Shown: positions 1 to 7,790, numbered from the stretch's first letter. The stretch: 64,000 bases of DNA from Flaviflagellibacter deserti (GCF_042652085.1 NZ_JBHSJF010000006.1:1488001-1552000); one strand, 5' to 3'. Notes: generated by a model from the letters alone, not told the origin. A program made the numbers and translations.

Positions 1-1052
1 TTGTCGGTCGAGCCGAGCACGCGCTCCATCGTCTCGAGGAAGATGCGCTCGCGGGTGACCTGCGGCGCCTTGCGGTACTCGTTGAAGACCGAGTTGAAAC
101 GGTCGGCGGCACCGCGCGCCTCGTTGACGACGCGCTCCTTGTAGCCTTCGGCGGCCTGCGAGATGCGGGCTGCCTCGCCTCGCGCTTCCGGCACGACGCG
201 GTTGGCGTAGGCCTGCGCCTCGTTCTGCACGCGCTCCTGGTCGGCACGGGCCGCCTGGACGTCGCGGAACGCATCGATGACCTGATCCGGCGGATCGACC
301 TTCTGCATCTGTACCTGGATGATGAGGACACCGGCCTGGTACTCGTCCAGCGTCTTCTGCATCAGCTCGTGGACCGCGGACTCGATGTTCTGCCGGCCCT
401 GGGTGAGGACGAGCTGGAGATCGGTGCGGCCGATGACCTCGCGCATCGCGCTTTCGGCGATGGCGCGGATCGTGTTCTCGGGCGCCTGCAGGTTGAACAG
501 GAAGTCGGCCGCACCTCCGGGGGTATCGGTCGCGGGATTGCCCGGCTTGATCTGCCAGACCACCGTGAAGTTGACGTCGACGATGTTCTCGTCGCCCGTC
601 AGCATCAGGCTTTCCTGGGGGATCTCGCGGACGCCGACCGTCGAGCGCTGGCTTGCGCCTTCCATGCGCAGGCCGATCTCCAGGCGACGGTTCTCGGTGA
701 CGTTCGGAATGATCACCGTCTCGATCGGATAAGGCAGGTGATAGTGCAGGCCGTCGCCGGTCGTGCGGACATGCTTGCCGAAGCGTAGCACGACGCCCTG
801 CTCGCTCGGGCTGACCGTGAAGAAGCCGGATGCGGCCCACAGCGCCAGAGCCGCGATGATGATGAGAAGGATGCCGCGGCCGCCACCGAAGAAACCGCCC
901 GGCATGACGCGACGCAGGCGGTCCTGGCTACGGCGGAGAAGCTCGTCGATATCCGGCGGACGCGGGCCGCCCGACTGCGGGCCACCGCCCCACGGACCAG
1001 GATTGGGCCTCCAGGGACCGCCGCCACCGCCGCTTTGATTGCTCCAGGGCAT
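1..1052 (-). CDS. hflK: FtsH protease modulator HflK (3' end off the left edge)
   Basis: Partial gene: about 350 codons are present and the C-terminus lies beyond base 1. HflK is a membrane-anchored SPFH protein that, with HflC, surrounds the FtsH protease and modulates membrane-protein turnover. The N-terminus is Gly/Pro/Trp rich (GGGGGPW, then PPDIDELLRR). One membrane segment follows (IIIAALALWAASGFF), then the band-7/SPFH domain from EQGVVLRFGK, then an Ala/Glu/Arg-rich helical region typical of SPFH proteins. The ATG at 1050-1052 is preceded by GGAGAAGG. The hflC and degP genes that often follow would be outside the window. folA lies upstream on the same strand. Confidence 0.95.
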   Translation of the reverse strand, partial: MPWSNQSGGGGGPWRPNPGPWGGGPQSGGPRPPDIDELLRRSQDRLRRVMPGGFFGGGRGILLIIIAALALWAASGFFTVSPSEQGVVLRFGKHVRTTGDGLHYHLPYPIETVIIPNVTENRRLEIGLRMEGASQRSTVGVREIPQESLMLTGDENIVDVNFTVVWQIKPGNPATDTPGGAADFLFNLQAPENTIRAIAESAMREVIGRTDLQLVLTQGRQNIESAVHELMQKTLDEYQAGVLIIQVQMQKVDPPDQVIDAFRDVQAARADQERVQNEAQAYANRVVPEARGEAARISQAAEGYKERVVNEARGAADRFNSVFNEYRKAPQVTRERIFLETMERVLGSTD

Positions 1053-1221
1053 AGAAATCCTTCTCCATTCCGCTCGGAATGCGGATGTATTCCGTCAATT
1101 GGTTGGAAAGCTTGTAGGCGACCGCACGGCGACCGATCAACCCAGACAGAGAATGCGGGCCACGAAATGGCTAATCCTTTGCCGCGGTTCAAGAGAGCAG
1201 AACTACGGTAGACGGGAACGT

Positions 1222-1749
1222 TTACGTGACGTCGGCCATCGCCCGCGGAACATAAGTGACGAAGTCGAAAGCGTGGTCGTCGGCCTCGCCCGCTTCGTGG
1301 CGGGCGCGGCTTTCCTCCACCCATTGGCCGGGGTCGAGCTCCGGGAAGAAGGCGTCGCCGCGGGGATCGGCGTGGATCTCCGTCACGTGGATGCGGCGCG
1401 CCTGCGATAGAAGCTGTGCGAAGATGTCGCCGCCGCCGATCACCGCGATCTCGTCGGAGCCAAGCTCCACCGCAATCTGCCTCGCGCGCTCGACGGCGCA
1501 TTCGACGGAATGGACGACATGCGCGCCTTCCGCCACGAAGCCCGCGTCGCGGGTGACCACGATGGATTCGCGGCCTGGCAGAGGCTTGCCGATCGACTTC
1601 CATGTCTTGCGGCCCATGATCATGGGCTTGCCCCAGGTCAGCGCCTTGAAGCGCTTCAGATCGCTGCGGACATGCCACGGCATGTCGCCGTTGTGGCCGA
1701 TGACGCGGTTGTCGGCCATCGCGACCACAAAGACGATATCCGGGATCAT
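1222..1749 (-). CDS. folA: Dihydrofolate reductase
   Basis: 175 residues, normal for bacterial type I DHFR. It reduces dihydrofolate to tetrahydrofolate with NADPH in the cytoplasm and so recycles the dihydrofolate made by thymidylate synthase, encoded by thyA just upstream. Visible motifs: the N-terminal strand with ADNRVIGHNGDMPWHV (substrate and Met20-loop region), DLKRFK, IMGRKTW (NADPH site) and AVIGGGDIF. The frame is open further upstream, but MIPDIVFVVAMADN matches the family start, and its ATG overlaps the stop of the acetyltransferase gene by 4 bases (ATGA), which indicates translational coupling. Confidence 0.96.
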   Translation of the reverse strand: MIPDIVFVVAMADNRVIGHNGDMPWHVRSDLKRFKALTWGKPMIMGRKTWKSIGKPLPGRESIVVTRDAGFVAEGAHVVHSVECAVERARQIAVELGSDEIAVIGGGDIFAQLLSQARRIHVTEIHADPRGDAFFPELDPGQWVEESRARHEAGEADDHAFDFVTYVPRAMADVT

Positions 1750-2231
1750 GCGCCCTTCTCCGCCAGCCTGTTCAGCGCCTCGCCGCTCACCCGGCAGCCC
1801 GTCCAGCCATCTGTCATCACCGCTCCCTGCGATTTGTAGAACTCGATGGACGGCGTGTTCCAGTCGAGGACCGACCATTCGAACCGGGTCAGATTCTCAT
1901 CAACGCAGCGACGGGCCAAATGGATCAACAGCGCCTTGCCGATCCCTTTGCCACGCGCTTCGGGACGGACGTAGAGGTCTTCGAGATAGAGACCGCCGCG
2001 ACCGGTGAAGGTCGAGAACGTATAATACCACAGCGCCTGCCCGACCGGCTCGCCGTCCCATTCGGATATCTCGCAAAAGACGCGCGGCGATGGCCCAAAC
2101 AGGGCCGCGTCTATCAGCTCCTCGGTCGCGAGAACCTCGTGTGTCAGCTTCTCGTATTCTGCGAGTTCATGGACGAGACGCAGGATGAGCGCCGCGTCGC
2201 CGGGACGCGCGGGGCGGATGGTGAGGGTCAT
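1746..2231 (-). CDS. GNAT family N-acetyltransferase
   Basis: 161 residues with a complete GNAT fold: N-terminal IRPARPGDAALI, the central YLEDLYVRPEARGKGIGKAL segment that binds the acetyl-CoA pyrophosphate (R/Q-x-x-G-x-G/A type), and the late WNTPSIEFYKSQGA element. The pattern resembles the diamine (spermidine/spermine) N-acetyltransferase-like subgroup, but the real substrate cannot be told from sequence. It lies between thyA and folA on the same strand and overlaps folA by 4 bases, so it probably shares their transcript. Confidence 0.9.
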   Translation of the reverse strand: MTLTIRPARPGDAALILRLVHELAEYEKLTHEVLATEELIDAALFGPSPRVFCEISEWDGEPVGQALWYYTFSTFTGRGGLYLEDLYVRPEARGKGIGKALLIHLARRCVDENLTRFEWSVLDWNTPSIEFYKSQGAVMTDGWTGCRVSGEALNRLAEKGA

Positions 2232-2253
2232 CGGGAAACCTGGTGAGGAATGT

Positions 2254-2280
2254 CCGGCGTGTTGTCAGGCAACACGCCGG
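2254..2280. terminator. 11-bp perfect hairpin between thyA and the GNAT gene
   Basis: Arms CCGGCGTGTTG (2254-2264) and CAACACGCCGG (2270-2280) with a five-base loop. No run of T follows on either strand, so this may be an mRNA-stabilising or attenuating hairpin rather than a full intrinsic terminator. It lies in the 63-base gap between the thyA stop and the acetyltransferase start. Confidence 0.5.
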
Positions 2281-2294
2281 GAACGGCAAGGCCG

Positions 2295-3089
2295 TCAGAT
2301 CGCGATCGGCGCCTTGATCGTGGCGTGCGGCTCGTAGCCGACGATCTCGATATCCTCGAATTTGAAATCGAACAGCGAGCGCACCGCCGGATTGAGCCGA
2401 AGCGTCGGCAGCGGTCGCGGTTCGCGGGCAAGCTGTTCGCGCGCCTGATCGACGTGGTTCAGATAAAGATGCGCATCGCCCAGAGTGTGGACGAAATCGC
2501 CCGGCTTCAGCCCCGTGACCTGCGCGATCATCTGCGTCAGCAGCGCATAGGAAGCGATGTTGAACGGCACGCCGAGGAAGATGTCAGCGGAACGCTGATA
2601 GAGCTGGCAGGACAGCCTGCCGTCGGCAACGTAAAACTGGAACAGGCAATGGCACGGCGCGAGCGCCATCTTGTCGAGATCGGCCGGGTTCCAGGCTGAG
2701 ACGATCATGCGTCGCGAATTCGGATTGCTGCGGATCTCGTTCAGCACGTCGCTGATCTGGTCGATCGTCGTGCCGTCAGGCGTCGCCCACGAGCGCCATT
2801 GTTTGCCGTAGACCGGGCCGAGATTGCCGTCGGCATCCGCCCATTCGTCCCAGATCGTGACCTTGTTGTCCTGCAGGTAGCGCACATTGGTGTCGCCCTT
2901 CAGGAACCAGAGAAGCTCATGGATGATCGAGCGCAGATGCAGCTTCTTCGTGGTGACGAGCGGAAAGCCTTCCGACAGGTCGAAACGCATCTGATGGCCG
3001 AACACCGACAATGTCCCGGTGCCGGTGCGGTCGCCCTTTTGCGCGCCTTCGTCGAAGGCGCGGCGGAGTAGATCGAGATAGGCCTGCAT
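2295..3089 (-). CDS. thyA: Thymidylate synthase (ThyA type)
   Basis: 264 residues, exactly the usual ThyA length. It methylates dUMP to dTMP using methylene-tetrahydrofolate and releases dihydrofolate. The nucleophilic Cys is residue 146 in ALAPCHCLFQF. Also visible are the phosphate-binding RRMIVSAWNP (RR at about 126-127), the N-terminal RTGTGTLSVFG loop, HELLWFLKGDTN, the FNIASYALLTQM helix and the C-terminal HATIKAPIAI. First of a run thyA, GNAT, folA, hflK in the same orientation. A TATAAAT stretch lies upstream of the start on the coding strand. Confidence 0.98.
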   Translation of the reverse strand: MQAYLDLLRRAFDEGAQKGDRTGTGTLSVFGHQMRFDLSEGFPLVTTKKLHLRSIIHELLWFLKGDTNVRYLQDNKVTIWDEWADADGNLGPVYGKQWRSWATPDGTTIDQISDVLNEIRSNPNSRRMIVSAWNPADLDKMALAPCHCLFQFYVADGRLSCQLYQRSADIFLGVPFNIASYALLTQMIAQVTGLKPGDFVHTLGDAHLYLNHVDQAREQLAREPRPLPTLRLNPAVRSLFDFKFEDIEIVGYEPHATIKAPIAI

Positions 3090-3155
3090 CTGCGTCGAGT
3101 CCCGCGCGCTGGTCGCGCTTATTTATACCGCGCCCGGGGGCCGCAAAACCCCTGC

Positions 3156-3181
3156 CCGACCCTTCTGAACAGAAAGGTCGG
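3156..3181. terminator. Imperfect hairpin after the MEKHLA gene
   Basis: CGACCCTTCTG and CAGAAAGGTCG form arms with one mismatch around a short AA loop. The hairpin is immediately downstream of the stop codon of the leftward MEKHLA-domain gene (stop at 3185-3187) and upstream of thyA. There is no clear T tract, so termination is only possible. Confidence 0.35.
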
Positions 3182-3184
3182 CGA

Positions 3185-3658
3185 CTAGGTCACGTCGGTC
3201 CACGACGAGAATGCCGCCGCCTGCCCGCGATCGACCCCGGTGCCGTCGATCAACTGCCAGACCACCGCCCGCTCGATCCGGAAGCGGCGACCGGACTTCG
3301 CGATTCTGATCCCACTGTAGTCGTCGATGAAGCTCTTCGCTGCGACCCTGTCCAGCAGGCGCTGGCGCTCGGCCCTGTCCGGAAGCTCGGCCGAAAGCCT
3401 CGACGGCAGACCGACGAATTCGTTCCAGTCATATTCGAACAGGGTCTGCGCGGTCCGGTTCGCATACACGAACGTCGGATCCGTGCCGCCATCGTGTGCG
3501 AGCAGGACGAAAGGCGCGTGCTCATAGAGCCAGCGCGGCCCCTGATCTACGGGCATCAGCGGGCGCCCGACGATCCTGAGATGGCTTCCGGTCAGAAGGT
3601 CGAAGAAAGAACGGTCCAGAGCGACATCCGGAACCGCGTGTTTCGTTTGGCTGTCCAT
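3185..3658 (-). CDS. MEKHLA (PAS-like) domain protein
   Basis: 157 residues that are almost entirely one MEKHLA domain, a PAS-related fold known from plant HD-ZIP III factors and from scattered bacteria. Recognisable stretches: SFFDLLTGSHLRIVGRPL, YEHAPFVLLAHDG, DPTFVYANRTAQTLFEYDW, LPSRLSAELPDRAER, DDYSGIRIAKSGRRFRIE and VVWQLIDGTG. No output domain and no membrane segment are present, so it is probably a free-standing cytoplasmic sensor or ligand-binding protein; its ligand is unknown. I chose the ATG at 3656-3658 because GGAAGGGA lies 5 bases ahead of it; an in-frame ATG lies 48 bases upstream. Confidence 0.85.
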   Translation of the reverse strand: MDSQTKHAVPDVALDRSFFDLLTGSHLRIVGRPLMPVDQGPRWLYEHAPFVLLAHDGGTDPTFVYANRTAQTLFEYDWNEFVGLPSRLSAELPDRAERQRLLDRVAAKSFIDDYSGIRIAKSGRRFRIERAVVWQLIDGTGVDRGQAAAFSSWTDVT

Positions 3659-3678
3659 GCAGTCCCTTCCGCCCTTTC

Positions 3679-3703
3679 TGAACGAAAACCCGGACGAGGC
3701 GTT
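3679..3703. promoter_or_regulatory. Two-way ECF-like element TGAAC-N16-CGTT
   Basis: TGAAC at 3679-3683 and CGTT at 3700-3703 are separated by 16 bases, one base away from the alphaproteobacterial general stress (EcfG) promoter form GGAAC-N16/17-CGTT. GAACG and CGTTC make the element symmetric, so the same match reads on the minus strand. It sits between the leftward MEKHLA gene and the rightward secreted-protein gene and could serve both. The first base deviates from consensus. Confidence 0.3.
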
Positions 3704-3774
3704 CACAGCCCGTTCAGCAGCGATTTCCTATTAATGCGCTGCAAGGGTTCAATTTTGACCTTCAGGAGATGTCC

Positions 3775-4131
3775 ATGCGTAAGTTTGCAGCCAGCGCGCT
3801 GATGGCGCTGAGCCTCGGGCTCGGCTTCGCCGCCGTGGCCGGCACAGCCCCCGCCAGCGCCCAGGGTATCGTGATCACGCCGAACGGCGTCCGCGTCTAT
3901 CCCGGCGATGCCGGCTATGATCGTTACGACCGCCGCTGGCGCCGCAATGTCGACCAGCGCGACGCGATTTTCATCGCCCGCCGCAACGGCGTCGAGCGTG
4001 TCCGCTCGGTCTCGCGCAATCGCGGCGACTGGGTGGTCGTCGGCACCGCCCGTCGCGGACCCGGCAACCTGCGCGTTCGCATCGACGACCGCTCGGGCCG
4101 CGTGATCAGCGTCACCCGCGTCGTTCGCTGA
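3775..4131 (+). CDS. Small secreted basic protein
   Basis: 118 residues. An N-terminal signal peptide (MRKFAASALMALSLGLGFAA, cleavage likely after ASA in PASAQG) is followed by an Arg/Asp-rich mature part with DRYDRRWRRN and an antiparallel-strand-like tail (GDWVVVGTARRGPGNLRVRID, RSGRVISVTRVVR). I do not recognise a named family; the tail resembles small PepSY-like periplasmic domains, but this is only an impression. AGGAG at 3764-3768 favours the ATG at 3775 over that at 3769, which would leave no spacer. A strong terminator follows. Confidence 0.75.
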   Translation: MRKFAASALMALSLGLGFAAVAGTAPASAQGIVITPNGVRVYPGDAGYDRYDRRWRRNVDQRDAIFIARRNGVERVRSVSRNRGDWVVVGTARRGPGNLRVRIDDRSGRVISVTRVVR

Positions 4132-4148
4132 GCCGAACGAGGAATCCA

Positions 4149-4179
4149 AACGGCGGGCTCCCATGCCCGCCGTTTTATT
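4149..4179. terminator. Intrinsic terminator, probably bidirectional
   Basis: AACGGCGGGC (4149-4158) and GCCCGCCGTT (4165-4174) form a perfect 10-bp stem with a six-base loop, followed by TTATT on the plus strand. On the other strand it immediately follows the stop codon of the CPBP protease gene, with an A-rich flank giving T on the transcript side only for the plus-strand gene. Confidence 0.8.
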
Positions 4180-4973
4180 CATCTCGTCAGATAGGTCGAG
4201 AGAAACGCCCAGTCGTTGACGATCATGTGCAGCAGGATCGGCGCGAATACCCCGCCGGATTTCTCGCGCAGCCAGCCGAGCGCGAAGGCGAGCGGCAGGA
4301 CGAGCAGCGGATACATCATCGTCGGCTCGAAATGCATGGCCGAGAACAGCACCGAGACGACGATCAGCGACGGCGCATAGCCCCACCGCTCGCGGAACGC
4401 GGTGTAGAGGAAGCCACGGAAGACGAGTTCCTCGCCGATCGGCGCGAGGACCATGATCACCACCGCGGAGATCGCCAGGGCGAGCGGATCCTGCGCCAGC
4501 CCGAAGAGTTGCTGGATCGAGGGATACATCTCGGCGAGCCGGCCCTCGACCAATGCGACGAGGACGATGAAGCCGAGCGCCCACAGCATCGGCTTGAGCG
4601 GCACGCTGAAATTGATCGCGAGGAGCCTGCGGATTCCTCCGCCGCCTCGAATCGCCGCGAGTGCGACGATCAGCGGAATGAGCAGGAAGCTCCAGGTCGC
4701 GGCCAGCAGCCACGAAAACCTCTCGCCCAGTTGAGCGAGCCCGGTCGCCTCTTCCGGCGAATCGAGTGCGTCGAGAAAACTCTGCCAGCCGCCGCCGTGC
4801 AGCAGTCCGGTCGCCACGAAAGCCACCGCGAAAGCGATCGCGATCCCCATGATCATGATCGCAAGCACGAGGAGGATGGATACGAAGGGGCCGAATGGCC
4901 GGACGCCGGACGCCGATTCCCGTGGCGCCGTCTCGACGGACGGCAGCATCGATATTTCGGTGGTCATGGTCAT
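4179..4973 (-). CDS. CPBP family intramembrane glutamic endopeptidase
   Basis: 264 residues with several membrane segments. It carries the three family motifs: EELVFRGFLYTAFRER (EExxxR), LFSAMHF (FxxxH) and HMIVND (HxxxN). CPBP/Abi proteases include the CAAX-processing enzymes and bacterial proteins that release anti-sigma factors or mature bacteriocins; the target here cannot be deduced. It is transcribed away from ssrA. No bacteriocin-like gene is adjacent. Confidence 0.9.
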   Translation of the reverse strand: MTMTTEISMLPSVETAPRESASGVRPFGPFVSILLVLAIMIMGIAIAFAVAFVATGLLHGGGWQSFLDALDSPEEATGLAQLGERFSWLLAATWSFLLIPLIVALAAIRGGGGIRRLLAINFSVPLKPMLWALGFIVLVALVEGRLAEMYPSIQQLFGLAQDPLALAISAVVIMVLAPIGEELVFRGFLYTAFRERWGYAPSLIVVSVLFSAMHFEPTMMYPLLVLPLAFALGWLREKSGGVFAPILLHMIVNDWAFLSTYLTR

Positions 4974-5065
4974 GGCGAACGGTCCTTGCCTTGGTGAAGC
5001 ACTTTCCGTCAGTCGTCGAATGGTCGCGAAACGTTCACCGGTCCACCGAATTCCGCCGCAAAGCC

Positions 5066-5094
5066 TTTGCGTCGGCGACTCAAATCCCTATATT
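5066..5094 (+). promoter_or_regulatory. Putative ssrA promoter
   Basis: TTTGCG (5066-5071), a 17-base spacer and TATATT (5089-5094) make a sigma-70-like promoter about 40 bases ahead of the first tmRNA piece. The -10 box is good and the -35 box is weak. No protein start is near on this strand. Confidence 0.4.
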
Positions 5095-5129
5095 TCACGT
5101 GCTGGCTTCGGCCAGATATGGCGATAAAC

Positions 5130-5418
5130 GGCCTACGTAATAAGCCTTTCGGACCCGGGGGCAGTGCCCGGCGCCTCCACCAGAATCCGTTTTCAGCGGA
5201 TTGCGGCGGGGGCGAAACAGGATCGACGAGGGTGTAAAGGTTGCGCTTTTGCTCGGCATTGTACCGCCGTTATCGGGCTAAATTTGTAGTTGCCAACGAC
5301 AACTATGCTCCGGTTGCCCAGGCTGCGTAACGCAGTTTGAGTACCGAAATCAAAGTCCTGGCGGGCTAGCACTCGTCAGGCGGGGTTCGGAGGCACCTGG
5401 CAACAGAAGCCTCCACTT
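5130..5418 (+). ncRNA. ssrA: Circularly permuted (two-piece) transfer-messenger RNA
   Basis: tmRNA frees stalled ribosomes and adds a degradation tag. The gene is permuted, as in alphaproteobacteria. First the acceptor piece, with a T-arm-like CCGGGGGCAGTGCCCGG and the 3' acceptor strand ending CCA at 5180-5182. Then an intervening spacer with hairpin AATCCG/CGGATT (5184-5202), expected to be removed. Then the messenger piece, starting GGGGGCG (5208-5214) that pairs with CGCCTCC (one G-U), followed by AAACAGGATCGACG. The tag frame from the GCC codon at 5292 to TAA at 5328-5330 encodes ANDNYAPVAQAA. AAAGG in the messenger piece can pair with CCTTT at the 5' edge of the acceptor piece (helix P2). 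Outer ends are approximate. sspB follows. Confidence 0.93.
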
Positions 5419-5478
5419 AACTCCGCTTCGGCATTGCTGGGGCGGCCTGATTTCGGATCCGGTCGCAAGCGGCGGAGC

Positions 5479-6081
5479 ATGGCAACGGACCTTATTCGTT
5501 ACGACCTATTGGCGCAGGAGGCCCTGCGTGGAGTCGTGCGTCGCGTTCTCGAGGACGTCGCCCGGACAGGCGTGCCCGGCGAGCACCATTTCTATATCTC
5601 CTTCAACACCGAGTTTCCCGGGGTCCGGATCTCGCCGCGCCTGCGCGAGAAGTATCCGGAGGAGATGACGATCATCCTCCAGCATCAGTTCTGGGACCTT
5701 TCGGTCGGCGAGAACGGCTTCGAGGTCGGCCTGTCCTTCTCGAACGTGCCTGAGAAGCTCTACGTGCCGTTCGACGCGATCACCGGCTTCTTCGACCCAT
5801 CGGTGAAGTTCGGCCTGAAGTTCGAGGCGCTCAATCAGGTGCCGACCGACGAGAAGGCCACCGAGAAGCCGGAGAAGGCGACGGGACCGCGCGATCTGCC
5901 TCGCGGCGCCGGAAGCGAACCGGCCGTTTCGCCGCCCGCGCCAGCGCAGACGGGACGCAAGAAAAGCGAGAAGGCGTCGGTCGAGACTCTGGCGGCCGCC
6001 GAAACGCCGAGCGTCCAGGCCAACCCGCCGGACACCGGCGGCGCCGAAATCGTCAGCCTCGACAAATTCCGGAAAAAATAA
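5479..6081 (+). CDS. sspB: ClpXP adaptor protein SspB (alpha type)
   Basis: 200 residues. The conserved body runs from IRYDLLAQEALRGVVRRVL through FYISFNTEFPGVRIS, LREKYPEEMTIILQHQFWDL and EGL/VGLSFSNVPEKLYVPF to FFDPSVKFGLKFE. A disordered Lys/Pro/Ala linker follows, and a short C-terminal tail (EIVSLDKFRKK) that in SspB proteins docks on the ClpX zinc-binding domain. SspB tethers ssrA-tagged proteins to ClpXP. The ATG at 5479 gives the family-typical MATDLIRYDLL start; an upstream TTG start at 5434 is less likely. Its tag-providing partner ssrA is 60 bases upstream. Confidence 0.92.
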   Translation: MATDLIRYDLLAQEALRGVVRRVLEDVARTGVPGEHHFYISFNTEFPGVRISPRLREKYPEEMTIILQHQFWDLSVGENGFEVGLSFSNVPEKLYVPFDAITGFFDPSVKFGLKFEALNQVPTDEKATEKPEKATGPRDLPRGAGSEPAVSPPAPAQTGRKKSEKASVETLAAAETPSVQANPPDTGGAEIVSLDKFRKK

Positions 6082-6141
6082 CGGGCTAAGCCCGGCTCCA
6101 TCAGCGGGCACATCCCGCCTCGCCGCGGGAGGGCGAGTTCC

Positions 6142-7533
6142 ATGACGAAGACGCGTACCGAAACAGATACGTTCGGCCCTATCGAGGTCGCCACCGACCG
6201 TTACTGGGGCGCACAGGCGCAGCGATCCCTCGGCAATTTCAAGATCGGCTGGGAAAAGCAGCCGCTGCCAATCGTCCGCGCGCTCGGCATCGTCAAGCGC
6301 GCCGCAGCCGAGGTGAACATGGACCTCGGCCGGCTCGATCCGGCGCTCGGCCGCGCCATCGTGCAGGCAGCGCAGGAGGTCATCGAAGGCAAGCTCGACG
6401 CGCATTTCCCGCTCGCAGTCTGGCAGACCGGCTCCGGCACGCAATCGAACATGAACGCCAACGAGGTGGTGTCGAACCGCGCCATCGAGATCCTCGGCGG
6501 CGAGATGGGCTCGAAGAAGCCCGTCCATCCGAACGACCACGTCAATATGAGCCAGTCGTCGAACGACACCTATCCGACGGCGATGCACATCGCCTGCGCG
6601 GAGGAGATCGTCCACCGGCTCCTGCCGGCGCTGCAGATGCTGCGCAACGCCCTGAACGACAAGGCGAACCAATGGGCGGGCATCATCAAGATCGGCCGCA
6701 CCCATACACAGGACGCAACACCTTTGACGCTGGGTCAGGAGTTTTCGGGCTACACCCAGCAGGTCGAGAACGGCATCGCCCGGATCGAAAGTACCCTGCC
6801 CGCGCTGATGCAGCTCGCCCAGGGCGGCACCGCCGTCGGCACGGGGCTAAACGCGCCGGTCGGCTTCGCCGAGGCGGTGGCGGACCGGATCGCACAGATC
6901 ACCGGGCTGAAGTTCACCTCGGCGCCGAACAAGTTCGAAGCGTTGGCGGCCCACGATGCAATGGTGTTCTCGCACGGTGCCATCAACACGGTGGCGGCGT
7001 CGCTGTTCAAGATCGCCAACGACATTCGCCTGCTCGGCTCCGGTCCGCGCTCGGGCCTCGGCGAGCTTGCGTTGCCGGAAAACGAGCCGGGCTCCTCGAT
7101 CATGCCGGGCAAGGTGAACCCGACGCAGTGCGAGGCGCTGACACAGGTCTGCATACAGGTGTTCGGCAACCAAGCCGCCATCACCTTCGCCGGCAGCCAG
7201 GGCCATTTCGAGCTGAACGTCTTCAACCCGGTGATGGCCTACAATTTCCTGCAGTCGGTCAGGTTGATGGCGGACGCCGCAATCTCCTTCACCGAGAACT
7301 GCGTCGTCGGCATCGAGCCGCGCGAGGACAACATCAAGTCGGCGCTGGAGCGCTCGCTGATGCTCGTCACCGCGCTCGCGCCGAAGATCGGCTACGACAA
7401 CGCTGCCAAGATCGCCAAGACCGCGCACAAGAACGGCACGACGCTCCGCGAGGAAGCCGTCGGCGGCGGCTACGTGACCGACGCGGAATTCGATGAGTTG
7501 GTTCGCCCGGAGAAGATGGTCGGGCCAGGTTGA
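6142..7533 (+). CDS. fumC: Fumarate hydratase class II
   Basis: 463 residues, the usual length for the iron-free homotetrameric fumarase of the TCA cycle, which converts fumarate to L-malate in the cytoplasm. Seen: WQTGSGTQSNMNANEV, HPNDHVNMSQSSNDTYPTAMH, KIGRTHTQDATPLTLGQEFSG with the active-site His, and the signature loop GSSIMPGKVNPTQCEA with the catalytic Ser. The start MTKTRTETDTFGPIEV is standard. It lies 60 bases after sspB in the same direction; a palindrome and ccdAB follow. Confidence 0.98.
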   Translation: MTKTRTETDTFGPIEVATDRYWGAQAQRSLGNFKIGWEKQPLPIVRALGIVKRAAAEVNMDLGRLDPALGRAIVQAAQEVIEGKLDAHFPLAVWQTGSGTQSNMNANEVVSNRAIEILGGEMGSKKPVHPNDHVNMSQSSNDTYPTAMHIACAEEIVHRLLPALQMLRNALNDKANQWAGIIKIGRTHTQDATPLTLGQEFSGYTQQVENGIARIESTLPALMQLAQGGTAVGTGLNAPVGFAEAVADRIAQITGLKFTSAPNKFEALAAHDAMVFSHGAINTVAASLFKIANDIRLLGSGPRSGLGELALPENEPGSSIMPGKVNPTQCEALTQVCIQVFGNQAAITFAGSQGHFELNVFNPVMAYNFLQSVRLMADAAISFTENCVVGIEPREDNIKSALERSLMLVTALAPKIGYDNAAKIAKTAHKNGTTLREEAVGGGYVTDAEFDELVRPEKMVGPG

Positions 7534-7541
7534 TTTCTCAC

Positions 7542-7568
7542 CTGATGCGCATGCGATATGCGCATCAG
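7542..7568. promoter_or_regulatory. Perfect 11-bp palindrome in front of ccdA
   Basis: CTGATGCGCAT (7542-7552) and ATGCGCATCAG (7558-7568) with a 5-base centre GCGAT. It lies between the fumC stop and the ccdA start (7584). CcdA antitoxins repress their own operon by binding palindromes near the start, so an operator is likely; it could also act as the fumC terminator, but no T tract follows. Confidence 0.6.
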
Positions 7569-7583
7569 AACGGAGTGATCGCG

Positions 7584-7790
7584 ATGAGCTCGAAACGGGC
7601 TGTGAATCTGTCGGTGGATGCTGAGCTTCTCGATGAGGCGAAGGCGATGGGAATCAATCTATCGCATCTGGCGGAAGCGGCACTCTCGAAGGCCATTCGA
7701 CTTGAGAGAGAGCGGCGTTGGCGCGCGGAAAATCGCACCGCGCTGGAGGACTTCGACAGATACGTAAGCGAGCACGGCGTTTTCGGCTAG
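7584..7790 (+). CDS. ccdA: CcdA-type antitoxin
   Basis: 68 residues. A ribbon-helix-helix DNA-binding half (RAVNLSVDAELLDEAKAMGINLSHLAE) is joined to a C-terminal toxin-binding tail with the family signature RRWRAENRTALEDFDRYVSEHG, close to the WKAEN...F element of F-plasmid CcdA. The antitoxin neutralises CcdB and with it represses the operon. The ATG at 7584 follows GGAGTGATCGCG; an upstream in-frame start at 7530 would overlap the fumC stop and encode the palindrome, so it was rejected. ccdB follows after 18 bases. Confidence 0.92.
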   Translation: MSSKRAVNLSVDAELLDEAKAMGINLSHLAEAALSKAIRLERERRWRAENRTALEDFDRYVSEHGVFG

